Notes: a model not told the origin generated them from the sequence alone. Positions 1-7,830 are shown, numbered from the stretch's first letter. The stretch: 64,000 bases of DNA from a marine gamma proteobacterium HTCC2089 (GCA_905182905.1 CAJJDH010000002.1:56594-120593), one strand, 5' to 3'. Program-made: numbers and translations.

Positions 1-174
1 TTGATCACGAAAAAATAGTACCTCGTAGTCAACTACGGCCTCGCGCACTTGGGCGTATACGGCATCCGATTCAGCAATATCTGACAGCGACACGCCTGAC
101 ACATGAGCGCCAATGGCCCCTGCCGCCTTATCTGTCTTAATTTGCTTTTCCACACTGCCCCCTGCATTTCCCAT
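1..174 (-). CDS. TauD/TfdA-family Fe(II)/2-oxoglutarate dioxygenase, N-terminal part
   Basis: Partial gene cut by the left edge; 58 codons are visible reading leftward from an ATG at 174, closed upstream by an in-frame stop. The translation has the family's N-terminal hallmark: a short lead, then 'IGAHVSGVSLSD', and about 25 residues later 'VVDYEVLFFRDQ', matching the 'GaeisGvDLs ... ll.hgvlfFRdQ' pattern of taurine/alpha-ketoglutarate dioxygenases. The HxD iron motif would lie beyond the edge, so substrate (taurine, alkylsulfonate, aryloxyalkanoate) cannot be judged. It is transcribed away from greB. Family assignment is fairly firm; exact start is less so. Confidence 0.72.
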   Translation of the reverse strand, partial: MGNAGGSVEKQIKTDKAAGAIGAHVSGVSLSDIAESDAVYAQVREAVVDYEVLFFRDQ

Positions 175-345
175 CCCAAGCGCAGATTGTAACCAAGCCA
201 AGGTTGAATGAGCACTACTATTCGCTTGAGATGCCCTGGCGCAAACCCAAGCGCAAGGCCACCGCTAGGGTTACTGGTTGCAACCATGTTTTCATCACTG
301 TCTTTAACTATGATGAGAACTTGTTTTTCCATAGAGCCAAAACGT

Positions 346-948
346 ATGGGCAGATACCGGCCTCCAGAACCTCCTAAGACTGCGGTAATAACCGCCCACG
401 GGTATGGTCTTCTCCAAGAAGAAATGAATTTTCTCTGGAAAGTAAAAAGACCCGAAGTTACGCGCAAAGTCTCTGAGGCAGCCGCTCAGGGGGACCGGTC
501 AGAAAACGCTGACTACATTTATGGCAAACGCCAGTTGGCAGAAATCGACCGCAGAATCCGCTACTTAGATAAGCGCATGGCGGACCTACAAATAGTCGAC
601 AAACCGCCAAACCAAACGGACAAAGTGTACTTTGGCGCATGGGTAACTCTTGAAGGGTCTGAACAAGCTACTGCCAATGCCGCCAAAACTGTTAGATACC
701 GGCTAGTCGGACCAGACGAAATTGATACCGCCAAAGAATATATCAGCGTCGACGCACCCATGGCCAAGCTGCTACTTGGCAAGCGCGTGGGCGACGAGGT
801 GGCGATACAGCAGTCCACTGGCACTACCCGTATTCTAAGTTTTGCTGACCAACAAGTACTCAATCGTTTTGCAATAATCGACATTAGTTATTCTGGTGAA
901 TTAGCAAACAAAAATGGCGCGACCAAAAAACTGCCGCCTCGCGTATAG
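346..948 (+). CDS. greB: transcription elongation factor GreB
   Basis: Transcript-cleavage factor that rescues backtracked RNA polymerase. The 200-residue protein has the GreA/GreB N-terminal coiled coil with the GreB signature 'QGDRSENADYIYGKRQL' near residues 48-64, and a C-terminal FKBP-like domain ('APMAKLLLGKRVGDEV'). Start chosen at 346 because the lead 'MGRYRPPEPPK' followed by 'ITAHGYGLLQEE' is the usual N-terminus in marine gammaproteobacteria; the frame is open further upstream but that part is not GreB-like and overlaps the dioxygenase spacer. No strong Shine-Dalgarno is visible. The domain junction holds a small Ala/Thr-rich insertion around residue 103. Confidence 0.93.
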   Translation: MGRYRPPEPPKTAVITAHGYGLLQEEMNFLWKVKRPEVTRKVSEAAAQGDRSENADYIYGKRQLAEIDRRIRYLDKRMADLQIVDKPPNQTDKVYFGAWVTLEGSEQATANAAKTVRYRLVGPDEIDTAKEYISVDAPMAKLLLGKRVGDEVAIQQSTGTTRILSFADQQVLNRFAIIDISYSGELANKNGATKKLPPRV

Positions 949-979
949 CTTTTGAATTGTCAAAAACTGAGAACTTACT

Positions 980-1579
980 ATGCAAAAATTAACATCAAGG
1001 TCTTCAGCTGCATTCGCACTAATTAGCGCCACTGGCCTTTTGCTTATCAGCGCCAGCGCATCCGCCTTTCATCATCACGAAAAAGGTCAACAGCGTGGAC
1101 CAATAGTGATTGATGAAGTTGCAGAACGCGCAAAAACTGCGGGGGCAAGGCAATTTCAAAAAGCCGATGCCAACAACGATGATTTTATTTCGTTAGATGA
1201 ATTTGAACAGCACACACCAAAGCGCGGGTTTAGGGACAAAGCCCGACGGCAGCGTGGAATGGGCGGGCCAATTATGGCATCTGCAGTGGAGCGCGAAAAA
1301 ATGCGCGCGCTAATAGAAACAGAAATGTTTGCACTACTGGATGCAGATAAAGACGGCTCGGTCAGTGACACAGAGTTTAAAGCGGGCAACGGCAAGGAAC
1401 AAAAGCGCCTCGCTCGTAAGCGGGCCATGTTTAAGATGCTCGACAGCAATGAGGACGGCAAGCTGTCTAAAGATGAGATGCCAAACCCTGAGAAAAGCTT
1501 GCGAGCCTTAGACAGTAACAACGATGGCGTTGTAGATCGTGCAGAAATGGCAAAGCTAAGAAAGCGGTGGAAGCAATAA
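980..1579 (+). CDS. secreted EF-hand calcium-binding protein
   Basis: Exported 199-residue protein with a signal peptide (residues 1-29, ending 'ASASA|F') and four EF-hand loops of the DxDxDG type: D63-E74, D121-E132, D155-E166 and D178-E189. The last three are canonical with Asp at 1, 3 and 5, Gly at 6 and Glu at 12; the first has Asp instead of Gly at 6. The region between loops 1 and 2 is basic and Arg/Gly-rich. It lies 78 bp upstream of an ECF sigma-factor operon on the same strand, so a role as periplasmic Ca2+ (or other cation) sensor or buffer linked to that sigma factor is plausible but inferred. No enzymatic domain is visible. Confidence 0.85.
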   Translation: MQKLTSRSSAAFALISATGLLLISASASAFHHHEKGQQRGPIVIDEVAERAKTAGARQFQKADANNDDFISLDEFEQHTPKRGFRDKARRQRGMGGPIMASAVEREKMRALIETEMFALLDADKDGSVSDTEFKAGNGKEQKRLARKRAMFKMLDSNEDGKLSKDEMPNPEKSLRALDSNNDGVVDRAEMAKLRKRWKQ

Positions 1580-1657
1580 GGCTAGCACCAGCACTTACGG
1601 CAACTTAGAAAAACTAAGCATAAAGACTAATAATTCAAACTATGAGTATTTTGCTAA

Positions 1658-2221
1658 ATGACTGATTTGTCCGATGACCAACTAATGTTGGAAGTTGTAA
1701 ACCATTGCAGCGGTGCTTTCAATGAGTTGGTCACGAGGCATGTGGATGTGCTGCATGCCTATGCTTTTCGGTTGTGTGGAGATGCCAGCAGCGCGGATGA
1801 TCTGGTGCAAGAAACCTGGCTTAAAGTTTGGACCCACGCGCACACCTATAGGGTAGGGCAGGTCAAACTGAGGACTTGGTTGCACAAAGTACTGCACAAT
1901 AAATTTGTCGACCAATACCGCAAGCAAAGCAAGTTTTCCCAAGCAGAAGATTACGCAGAGTTGTCACTTGAAGGGCCGAGTAGTAGTGAACCTGAGCTGC
2001 ACAACCAACGACAGGAACAAGTTGATAGCTTGGTTAATTTGTTAGTAAAAGTGCCGCAAAATCAACGCGCCGCATTGCTATTGGTGCACCGGCAAGGGTT
2101 TTCTGTAGATGAAACCGCGAAGATTTTGGACCTGAGTAATGCAGCTACTCAATCACTATTAGCGAGAGGTCGCAGAGCCTTACGCAACGCTGAAATCAAA
2201 AAGAGAGCAAGAGAGTCATGA
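1658..2221 (+). CDS. ECF-type RNA polymerase sigma factor
   Basis: 187-residue sigma-70 family protein with only regions 2 and 4. Region 2 spans about residues 20-90 ('FRLCGDASSADDLVQETW' is the classic 2.1-2.2 segment, followed by 'LRTWLHKVLHNKFVDQYRK' for 2.3-2.4). Region 4 spans about 125-178 with the helix-turn-helix 'QGFSVDETAKILDLSNAAT'. It overlaps the next gene by 4 bp (ATGA), so it is translationally coupled to a small membrane protein in the anti-sigma position. The ECF group and target promoters cannot be assigned by eye. The upstream EF-hand gene and downstream Metal_resist-like gene suggest an envelope cation or stress regulon. Confidence 0.92.
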   Translation: MTDLSDDQLMLEVVNHCSGAFNELVTRHVDVLHAYAFRLCGDASSADDLVQETWLKVWTHAHTYRVGQVKLRTWLHKVLHNKFVDQYRKQSKFSQAEDYAELSLEGPSSSEPELHNQRQEQVDSLVNLLVKVPQNQRAALLLVHRQGFSVDETAKILDLSNAATQSLLARGRRALRNAEIKKRARES

Positions 2222-2697
2222 ATATTGATCAGTTTCTAATAAACTTAGACACCCTTGGGGTGGAGCTAGAAAAGTGGCCCCGCTCACAGGCTGAGCAAGC
2301 GCAAGCTTTGCTCGCCAGCTCCCTAGATGCGCAACAGGCATTAGCGGCGGCGCAACACATAGAAATGTTGTTTTCTCAAGACACTCACAAAGCGCCCACA
2401 GATCTAGTCAACTCCATTGTTAAGATTTCTCAGAACAGAGGGACCAGTGACAACCATCATGGGGCCCATGCCAATACTCGCAATGGTTCATTGTTTAGCT
2501 TCACGCAATGGCCATCGGTCATTGCCGCAGCAATCCCATTAATTATTAGTTTTGCCTTGGGTCTTGGGCTCGGCCTGCAACCTGCCGAAGAAGACGACTA
2601 TGCTGATTTAAATTCATGGGTTTACGCTGATTCACTAACACAAAGCACTATTGATTTTTCTACTCTAGGAGAGGGCTTCGACAATGACGCGACATAA
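2218..2697 (+). CDS. single-pass membrane protein, candidate anti-sigma factor
   Basis: 159 residues; I do not recognise a named family. The N-terminal 95 residues look cytoplasmic and helical, rich in Ala/Gln. A single transmembrane segment runs about 99-121 ('WPSVIAAAIPLIISFALGLG'), followed by an acidic 38-residue tail that would face the periplasm. This topology, the 4-bp overlap with the ECF sigma gene and the 14-bp overlap with the next gene fit a membrane-bound anti-sigma factor. No zinc-binding HxxxCxxC (ZAS) motif is present, so if it is an anti-sigma it is of another type. The role is inferred from position. Confidence 0.6.
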   Translation: MNIDQFLINLDTLGVELEKWPRSQAEQAQALLASSLDAQQALAAAQHIEMLFSQDTHKAPTDLVNSIVKISQNRGTSDNHHGAHANTRNGSLFSFTQWPSVIAAAIPLIISFALGLGLGLQPAEEDDYADLNSWVYADSLTQSTIDFSTLGEGFDNDAT

Positions 2698-3142
2698 AAT
2701 ATTGATCATCGCTTTGATTGTGTCGTTGGCGGTGAATCTGGCGGTACTAGGATTTACTGTGGCGCGCTGGGGTTTTACCCCTCCGCATATCGCTAACGCT
2801 ATTCATATCTCACCCCGCTGGGCACACCATTTACCCAAAGAGCGGAGAAAAGAACTGCGGCCAATGCTAAGAGAGCAGTTTAGGCGCGCCCAAGCCCAGC
2901 GCCCGCTGCTGCATGAAAAGCACCAAGCGGTGCGACGCGCTCTTGCTGCCGAAGACTTCCAAGGGCAAGCACTAGACAAGGCTTTGAATGAATTACGCAT
3001 AGCATTAGAAGGCAGCCAGAGACAGAGCCACGCTGCATTTAGTCAATTTGTGCGAGAGCTAACCCAGCAAGAACGTAAAGAATTGGCCAATGAACTAGCT
3101 AAAAAGAGGCGCAAGCGGGATCACAAAAAGCCCACTGATTGA
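2684..3142 (+). CDS. periplasmic heavy-metal sensor-like (Spy/CpxP/CnrX-type) protein
   Basis: 152 residues. An N-terminal signal anchor (about 5-28) is followed by a highly charged all-helical domain rich in Arg, Gln and His, ending in a Lys/Arg tail. The pattern of a PP-H-.. segment after the membrane anchor, then long helices with 'LPKERRKELRPML' and 'VRRALAAEDFQGQALDKAL', matches the Metal_resist/CpxP-like periplasmic sensor group. Such proteins are often co-encoded with ECF sigma factors and restrain them until metal or misfolded protein is present. It overlaps the preceding gene by 14 bp, completing a coupled sigma / membrane protein / periplasmic sensor operon. Confidence 0.7.
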   Translation: MTRHKILIIALIVSLAVNLAVLGFTVARWGFTPPHIANAIHISPRWAHHLPKERRKELRPMLREQFRRAQAQRPLLHEKHQAVRRALAAEDFQGQALDKALNELRIALEGSQRQSHAAFSQFVRELTQQERKELANELAKKRRKRDHKKPTD

Positions 3143-3286
3143 CTGTGATGGACAGCGATAAACGCTGCTGACTGTAGTTGTCTAATTGCATAAGTGTCTT
3201 TGCGTCTTCCGAGCAAGGTGCTTGCAGGCAATATGTGCTAGATTGTCGCCGCTTTTTATTCAACACAACCCTTACGAGAGAGATGA

Positions 3287-3904
3287 ATGTCTGATTACAC
3301 CACTGTGGGCCAGCGCGTTAGCTATGGCCTAGGCCGTCAAATGGGCGAGCAATTGATGGATAACCCGTTCGACGGACTACAGGCATCTGCCGTAGTTGCC
3401 GGTTTGCAGGAAGCTTTAAATGGCGATGATTGCACTGTAAGCGACGATGATATGCGTGCTGCTTTTGCGGCTATAAACGAGCAAATGCAAGCCAAGCAAG
3501 CTGAGGAAGCCAAAGCCAAATCTGCTGAAGGTGACAAGTTCTTAGCTGACAACGCCGCTCGGGCTGAAGTCACTACAACCGAATCAGGCCTACAGTACGA
3601 AGTGCTGACCACCGGCGAAGGCGAAATTCCTACCGCTGCTTCAACCGTGCGCACGCACTACCATGGCACATTAATCGACGGCACTGTTTTCGACAGCTCA
3701 TACGACCGTGGCGAACCTACGGAGTTTCCAGTAGGCGGTGTAATTGCCGGTTGGACCGAGGCTCTACAAATGATGACTGTAGGTTCCAAGTGGCGTTTGA
3801 CCATTCCATATCAGTTGGCTTATGGAGAGCAAGGTGCTGGCGGCGTGATTGGTCCTTATGCGACCTTGGTTTTTGACATCGAGCTATTAGATATTATTGG
3901 CTAA
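3287..3904 (+). CDS. fklB: FKBP-type peptidyl-prolyl cis-trans isomerase (FKBP22/FklB type)
   Basis: 205 residues, the usual FklB length (206 in E. coli). The N-terminal helical dimerisation region (1-90, 'VSYGLGRQMGEQL') leads by a charged helix into a C-terminal FKBP domain (about 95-205) with the signature 'VRTHYHGTLIDGTVFDSSYD' and 'IPYQLAYGEQGAGGVIGP'. No signal peptide, so cytoplasmic like FklB rather than periplasmic FkpA. It follows a 144-bp gap after the sigma operon, with an AGAG-type ribosome site, and is closed by a terminator hairpin. Confidence 0.93.
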   Translation: MSDYTTVGQRVSYGLGRQMGEQLMDNPFDGLQASAVVAGLQEALNGDDCTVSDDDMRAAFAAINEQMQAKQAEEAKAKSAEGDKFLADNAARAEVTTTESGLQYEVLTTGEGEIPTAASTVRTHYHGTLIDGTVFDSSYDRGEPTEFPVGGVIAGWTEALQMMTVGSKWRLTIPYQLAYGEQGAGGVIGPYATLVFDIELLDIIG

Positions 3905-3920
3905 TGACTGATTGTCGGCA

Positions 3921-3942
3921 AAGGTGCCGTAACGGCACTTTT
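3921..3942 (+). terminator. rho-independent terminator after fklB
   Basis: Six-base stem GTGCCG (3924-3929) / CGGCAC (3933-3938) with a TAA loop, followed by TTTT, about 20 bp after the fklB stop. Flanking A residues on the left would make it weakly bidirectional, serving the convergent TetR gene. Confidence 0.75.
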
Positions 3943-3994
3943 GTTAGCTTCTTAGATGGCCGCCCTCTTATTGAGCAGTTACGACGGTGTTAGA

Positions 3995-4669
3995 TTAGCT
4001 TGTTACTCTGTGCAATGCTTGACCGGTATACCTGGGCTTTTCAGTAAGCGAACGCTCACTTCTCACCTTACCTTCTATGTTTTGTTGCTCTGTTTTAGCA
4101 GCTTCTAGGGGGCTTTCATCACCCGCATTGTTCTCAGTCTTGGTTTGCTCTGAATTTCTTATGCCAGAACTTCTGTGAACAGTGCCTCTTCCCTCAACAT
4201 CGCTTTGAGTTAAGTCCGCTAGCCCAGGCAAAGCCAACGCCATCAGTCCATGCACAAGACAGTTCCAATCAATGACGTCAAGGCGCCTAGTAAACTCGCG
4301 CTTATCTAACACGGCCCGAAGGACAATTACCGCAGCATCTTCTAGTTCTTGCCCAACAACACCATTGCTCCACTGCTGGACCCTTGATTGTTCGACAACA
4401 CTTGCAGAGGTGGAGGACATCTCAGTCAACAAAAAGTCTTTTACCCCATCGGTGAGTAACTCTGCCTCGGCCATAAGAGTTTCAATCTGGCTATGCAGTA
4501 CAGCTTGATACAACCCCTCTTTATGTTGGAAGTAATGGTAGATCATGCGCTTGTTGACTCGCGCTGAAGCGGCAACATCGTCTACCCGCAGACCACCGTG
4601 ACCTTTCGCCAGCAATAATTGGGCTGCAGTAGCAACTAATTTGCGTCGGGTTTGTTCTGGGTTACGCAT
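3995..4669 (-). CDS. TetR/AcrR-family transcriptional regulator
   Basis: 224 residues. A typical TetR helix-turn-helix occupies residues 8-54 ('TRRKLVATAAQLLLAKG' then 'VDDVAASARVNKRMIYHYF'). The ligand-binding half is ordinary to about residue 155. The last 60-70 residues are hydrophilic, rich in Glu, Ser and Thr, and probably disordered, which is unusual for the family. It is the last gene on the minus strand after the Ogt and Ada-AlkA genes, separated from ogt by a 163-bp A/T-rich spacer that holds inverted repeats likely used for autoregulation. Ligand unknown. Confidence 0.85.
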   Translation of the reverse strand: MRNPEQTRRKLVATAAQLLLAKGHGGLRVDDVAASARVNKRMIYHYFQHKEGLYQAVLHSQIETLMAEAELLTDGVKDFLLTEMSSTSASVVEQSRVQQWSNGVVGQELEDAAVIVLRAVLDKREFTRRLDVIDWNCLVHGLMALALPGLADLTQSDVEGRGTVHRSSGIRNSEQTKTENNAGDESPLEAAKTEQQNIEGKVRSERSLTEKPRYTGQALHRVTS

Positions 4670-4736
4670 AAGCTGGTGCTCAGGCCGAAAGTATCTATTT
4701 GGTTACTTATACTAATACCAGTTTCGGTAAAAGAAT

Positions 4737-4800
4737 ACACTGCTAGTTTTTCACTTATACAGTGTTTGTATTTATACTACTTAGTAACCATATAGTTACT
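4737..4800. promoter_or_regulatory. inverted repeats upstream of the TetR gene (candidate operators)
   Basis: Two dyads lie in the spacer ahead of the regulator. One is an 18-bp near-perfect palindrome at 4783-4800, arms AGTAAC/GTTACT around CATATA. The other is ACACTG (4737-4742) with CAGTGT (4760-4765). TetR proteins usually bind 15-20 bp palindromes near their own promoter, so the first is the better operator candidate. Confidence 0.4.
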
Positions 4801-4832
4801 TTACTTGAAGCGCAGACCAATAAACACGTTAT

Positions 4833-5327
4833 CTACTGGCTTGCGAATAGCCCCGTTTGATTTTTTTCTAACGCCAACAATTGTCGTTTTACCTCTAAAC
4901 CACCGCCAAAACCGGTTAACGTACCGTCACTGCCAATAACTCGATGACAGGGAATGATTATGGCTATTGGATTATTGCCGTTTGCGGTACCCACAGCGCG
5001 CACAGCTTTTGGATTGCCAATTTGTACGGCTATATCTTTATAGCTACACACCTCGCCATACGGAATGGTTTGCAGCGCAGCCAAAACTTGGCCTTGAAAG
5101 GGTGTGGAGTGCGGCTTGAGTTGTAGGTCGAATTGCTGCCGAACGCCAGCAAAATACTCTTCCAACTGCTTACTAACGCCAGAAAAATACTCTGGCTTTT
5201 CCACCCAGGCAGGATCAGCCCCGCGCGCCTTACTGCCAGAGGAAAAATACAGACCTGTTAACGCCTGGCCGTCACCGCACAGGGTTAACTGTCCAATTGG
5301 ACTTTGCACTTTAGCGTAATAAATCAT
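4833..5327 (-). CDS. ogt: methylated-DNA--[protein]-cysteine S-methyltransferase
   Basis: 164-residue suicide repair enzyme that moves the methyl group from O6-methylguanine (or O4-methylthymine) to its own cysteine. The active-site motif 'IIIPCHRVIG' is present near residue 126-135, preceded by the DNA-recognition segment 'YGEVCSYKDIAVQIGNPKAVRAVG' region and an N-terminal Ogt-type domain. It lies 26 bp downstream of the Ada-AraC-AlkA gene on the same strand, forming a two-gene alkylation-repair operon. Ogt versus the C-terminal half of Ada is a naming choice; here the two activities are on separate proteins. Confidence 0.93.
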   Translation of the reverse strand: MIYYAKVQSPIGQLTLCGDGQALTGLYFSSGSKARGADPAWVEKPEYFSGVSKQLEEYFAGVRQQFDLQLKPHSTPFQGQVLAALQTIPYGEVCSYKDIAVQIGNPKAVRAVGTANGNNPIAIIIPCHRVIGSDGTLTGFGGGLEVKRQLLALEKNQTGLFASQ

Positions 5328-5353
5328 TGTATAACCTCCGTTTAGATTGCTAA

Positions 5354-6895
5354 TTAGCCTGGTTTTCGACCCTGCTTTGCCAGTGCTGCTTTCGCCCTAT
5401 CCACCCCAGCCGCGTACCACAAGTACATCAACCCGTAAGCACGCCAAGGTTGCCAAGGCTCGGCCTGCAACTTTGCTTGAGCGGGCGTGGTATCTAACTG
5501 CTTTAAAACAACCCAGTCGTTATGCGGGAAAGCATCCGGATCTTTGAGTACGCGCAGGCGAATATAGTTAACTGTCCAAGGACCAATACCTTTGATTTGA
5601 GTTAACGCCTCAACAAAAGATTCAGCCTTAAGCTCTTCTTCAAAAGTCACACCTTGATCAATAACTTGTTGGGCCACAGTACTGATCGCTCGACCACGAT
5701 TACCGGGCATACCTAGCTCTGCGATCTGCTTATCAACCAACTGTTCTGGACTAGGAAAATCGCCGCCGCCATAACGCAAAATCATGGCGTTGGCTAACTC
5801 CGTACCCCGTGCAACACTCACTTGCTGACCTAAAATCGCCCTCACACATGTCTCAAACCCATCCCAAGCACCGGGTACCCGCAACCCCGGAGCAGCTTCA
5901 ACCCAAGGTGCTAAGAAACGGTTTGCGGATAAATGCTTATGCAGGGTTGCACCATCGGTATGTAGATCAAATAAACGCCCAAGTCGGCGCAGTAATTGGT
6001 ATATCGGTTCGCCGTCCAAAGGCAGATATGCGATCAGTTCATTACCGTGGCGTTCAACTCTAAGCCAAGATTCGGGCGCGCCAGTCCTACTTAAACGGCG
6101 CCGAAAAACCTGTCCATGAGGCCGCTCAAATACTTCCTCGATTCCCTCTAGAGCACGGCCCTGCAAATAGTTAAAAACCCAATCAAAATCGTAGGGCAGG
6201 CGCACAGGTAAAACTACGCGAAGAGTCAAAGTTTGTTGGTCGAGCAAAATCTTTGAGTTTGCGCGTTTCTGGCGTCGCAAGGCACTTGGTGAGCAGTTAA
6301 AGAGTAAACGCAATTCCTTATTAAACTGGCTAACACTGCCATAACCGGCGTGCTCGGCTAACTCAGACAATTTCAACTTGCTCTGTTGCAGTAATACTTT
6401 AGCGGTTTGACCACGCCGAATGCGCGCAATTGCAATAGGACTTGCACCAAGGGTATCTGCAAATAAACGATCTAAATGTCGCGAGCTCAGCTCAAGTGTT
6501 TGCGCAAGATCGGCAACGCTATGATCATTGAGAAAGCCAGACTCGATCAGCGCCAAGCCCTTAGCAACATGTCGATTGCCTATAGCCCAATCAGGTACCG
6601 ACAATGCTTGGTCCGGCATGCAGCGCATACATGCTCGATAGCCTGCTTCTTGTGCACCGGCACCGCAAACAAAGTAGCGAACATTTTCTTCCTTCGGAAT
6701 ACGCGCAGGACAACTGGGGCGACAGTAAATACCCGTGGTCACAACTGCCACAATAAAACGCCCATCAAAACGCTGATCTCTACTCAGCCGAGCTTGCTGA
6801 CGCGCCGCCAGAGTTGGTGCAGCAGAGCCAACAGTATGATTTTCACCAACAGGTAATTTCCGCTTCATAGCATCACTATAGTCAAAGACAACCAA
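5354..6895 (-). CDS. Ada N-terminal / AraC / AlkA fusion: alkylation-responsive regulator and 3-methyladenine DNA glycosylase
   Basis: 513-residue three-part protein. Residues about 36-100 are the Ada zinc/methyl-acceptor domain with cysteines C58, C62, C89 and C92 ('GIYCRPSCPAR', 'YRACMRC'); in Ada the first cysteine takes methyl from phosphotriesters and switches on the regulon. Residues 105-208 are an AraC-type double helix-turn-helix. Residues 219-510 are AlkA-like glycosylase, with the helix-hairpin-helix 'IKGIGPWTVNYI' (434-445) and catalytic Asp at 460. Start chosen at a TTG (6895) because a GAGGAG Shine-Dalgarno sits 5-6 bases before it; an ATG at 6868 has none. It heads the operon with ogt. 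This fused order is known in other bacteria as Ada/AlkA. Confidence 0.92.
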   Translation of the reverse strand: MVVFDYSDAMKRKLPVGENHTVGSAAPTLAARQQARLSRDQRFDGRFIVAVVTTGIYCRPSCPARIPKEENVRYFVCGAGAQEAGYRACMRCMPDQALSVPDWAIGNRHVAKGLALIESGFLNDHSVADLAQTLELSSRHLDRLFADTLGASPIAIARIRRGQTAKVLLQQSKLKLSELAEHAGYGSVSQFNKELRLLFNCSPSALRRQKRANSKILLDQQTLTLRVVLPVRLPYDFDWVFNYLQGRALEGIEEVFERPHGQVFRRRLSRTGAPESWLRVERHGNELIAYLPLDGEPIYQLLRRLGRLFDLHTDGATLHKHLSANRFLAPWVEAAPGLRVPGAWDGFETCVRAILGQQVSVARGTELANAMILRYGGGDFPSPEQLVDKQIAELGMPGNRGRAISTVAQQVIDQGVTFEEELKAESFVEALTQIKGIGPWTVNYIRLRVLKDPDAFPHNDWVVLKQLDTTPAQAKLQAEPWQPWRAYGLMYLWYAAGVDRAKAALAKQGRKPG

Positions 6896-6920
6896 GAAAA
6901 CTCCTCATATTCGGACATTA

Positions 6921-6948
6921 GAAAAAAGTCTCAGAGGGTGTTTCTGAG
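6921..6948 (-). terminator. terminator-like hairpin in the 5' leader of the Ada-AlkA gene
   Basis: Arms CTCAGA (6930-6935) and TCTGAG (6943-6948) with a 7-base loop. Read on the minus strand the hairpin is followed by ACTTTTTT, the layout of an intrinsic terminator. It stands 26 bp upstream of the TTG start, so it could be a leader attenuator or only an incidental structure. Confidence 0.35.
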
Positions 6949-7051
6949 CTCAAAAATCAGAGCGTTAAACACCAACACTAAGTAAATATCAAATGTGCGG
7001 ATGTTTTAGCTTTACGCTAATGTAGGGGTTTACTACAACATCGAGAGACCA

Positions 7052-7750
7052 ATGGCTGAACCCGCTTGGACCGAACCTTCCGACCTAATTATTGAGCAAA
7101 TCGAAATTGGCCCAATGCAAAACTTCACCTATCTCATAGGTTGCAGATCTACTCGGGAGGTTGTGATTGTTGACCCCGCATGGGATATCGACAGCATGGT
7201 CAACCATATCAATGAAAAGGGTTACAAACTCACTGCGGCGCTGGCGACCCACTATCACCCTGACCATATTGGCGGCTCGTTCAGCGGCAACAATGTTGAA
7301 GGCATCAGCAAGCTATTAGAGGTTAACCCGGTAAAACTCTACGCCCACAAACTTGAAGCCCAAGGCATCAAAAAAGTAACGGAAATTTCAGACTCAGATA
7401 TTGAAAAAGTAGAGTCTGGAGACCGGCTTAAGGTTGGTGACATAGAAATTGAATTTTTACACACCCCGGGGCACACACCCGGCAGCCAGTGCTTTAAAGT
7501 CAAAAATACACTCATCAGCGGCGACACATTGTTTATCAACGGCTGTGGGCGTGTAGACCTACCCGGTGCAAACTCAGAGGACATGTACCACAGCATGCAA
7601 AAGCTATGTTGCCTTCCAGACGACACCCTATTACTGCCGGGCCACAATTATGGTCACATTCCAAATGCAACAATGGGCGAAACCAAAAAGTCTAATACTT
7701 ACCTGCGTATAAACGACCTAGATATGTGGACATCTCTTATGGGTCACTAA
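7052..7750 (+). CDS. MBL-fold metallo-hydrolase (glyoxalase II-like)
   Basis: 232-residue metallo-beta-lactamase-fold enzyme with the binuclear zinc signature 'THYHPDHIGG' (H67, H69, D71, H72), the later ligand in 'LHTPGHTPGSQ', 'ISGDTLF' for the bridging Asp, and 'LLPGHNYG' for the last His. The order resembles hydroxyacylglutathione hydrolase-type thioesterases, but the C-terminal substrate domain of true GloB is absent, so the substrate is open. No signal peptide. It is followed on the same strand by two crotonase genes, which suggests a thioester substrate; that is inference from context. Confidence 0.85.
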   Translation: MAEPAWTEPSDLIIEQIEIGPMQNFTYLIGCRSTREVVIVDPAWDIDSMVNHINEKGYKLTAALATHYHPDHIGGSFSGNNVEGISKLLEVNPVKLYAHKLEAQGIKKVTEISDSDIEKVESGDRLKVGDIEIEFLHTPGHTPGSQCFKVKNTLISGDTLFINGCGRVDLPGANSEDMYHSMQKLCCLPDDTLLLPGHNYGHIPNATMGETKKSNTYLRINDLDMWTSLMGH

Positions 7751-7805
7751 GATCGGCTACTAAAGCTCAGAACCCGCAAGGCATGTGAGTAAATAGCAAA
7801 AGCAG

Positions 7806-7830
7806 AAAAGAAAAGAAAAGAAAAGAAACG
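7806..7830 (+). repeat. AAAAG pentanucleotide tandem repeat upstream of crotonase 1
   Basis: Four perfect AAAAG units (7806-7825) followed by a diverged AAACG. The tract lies 19-43 bp before the ATG at 7849, immediately upstream of the GGGGGAG ribosome site. Repeat units of five can change copy number by slippage and alter promoter or leader spacing. Confidence 0.85.

Noticed and set aside
33..467. 144-codon minus-strand frame at the left edge
   Set aside because: It conflicts with the dioxygenase frame, which has clear family motifs, and with the greB start.
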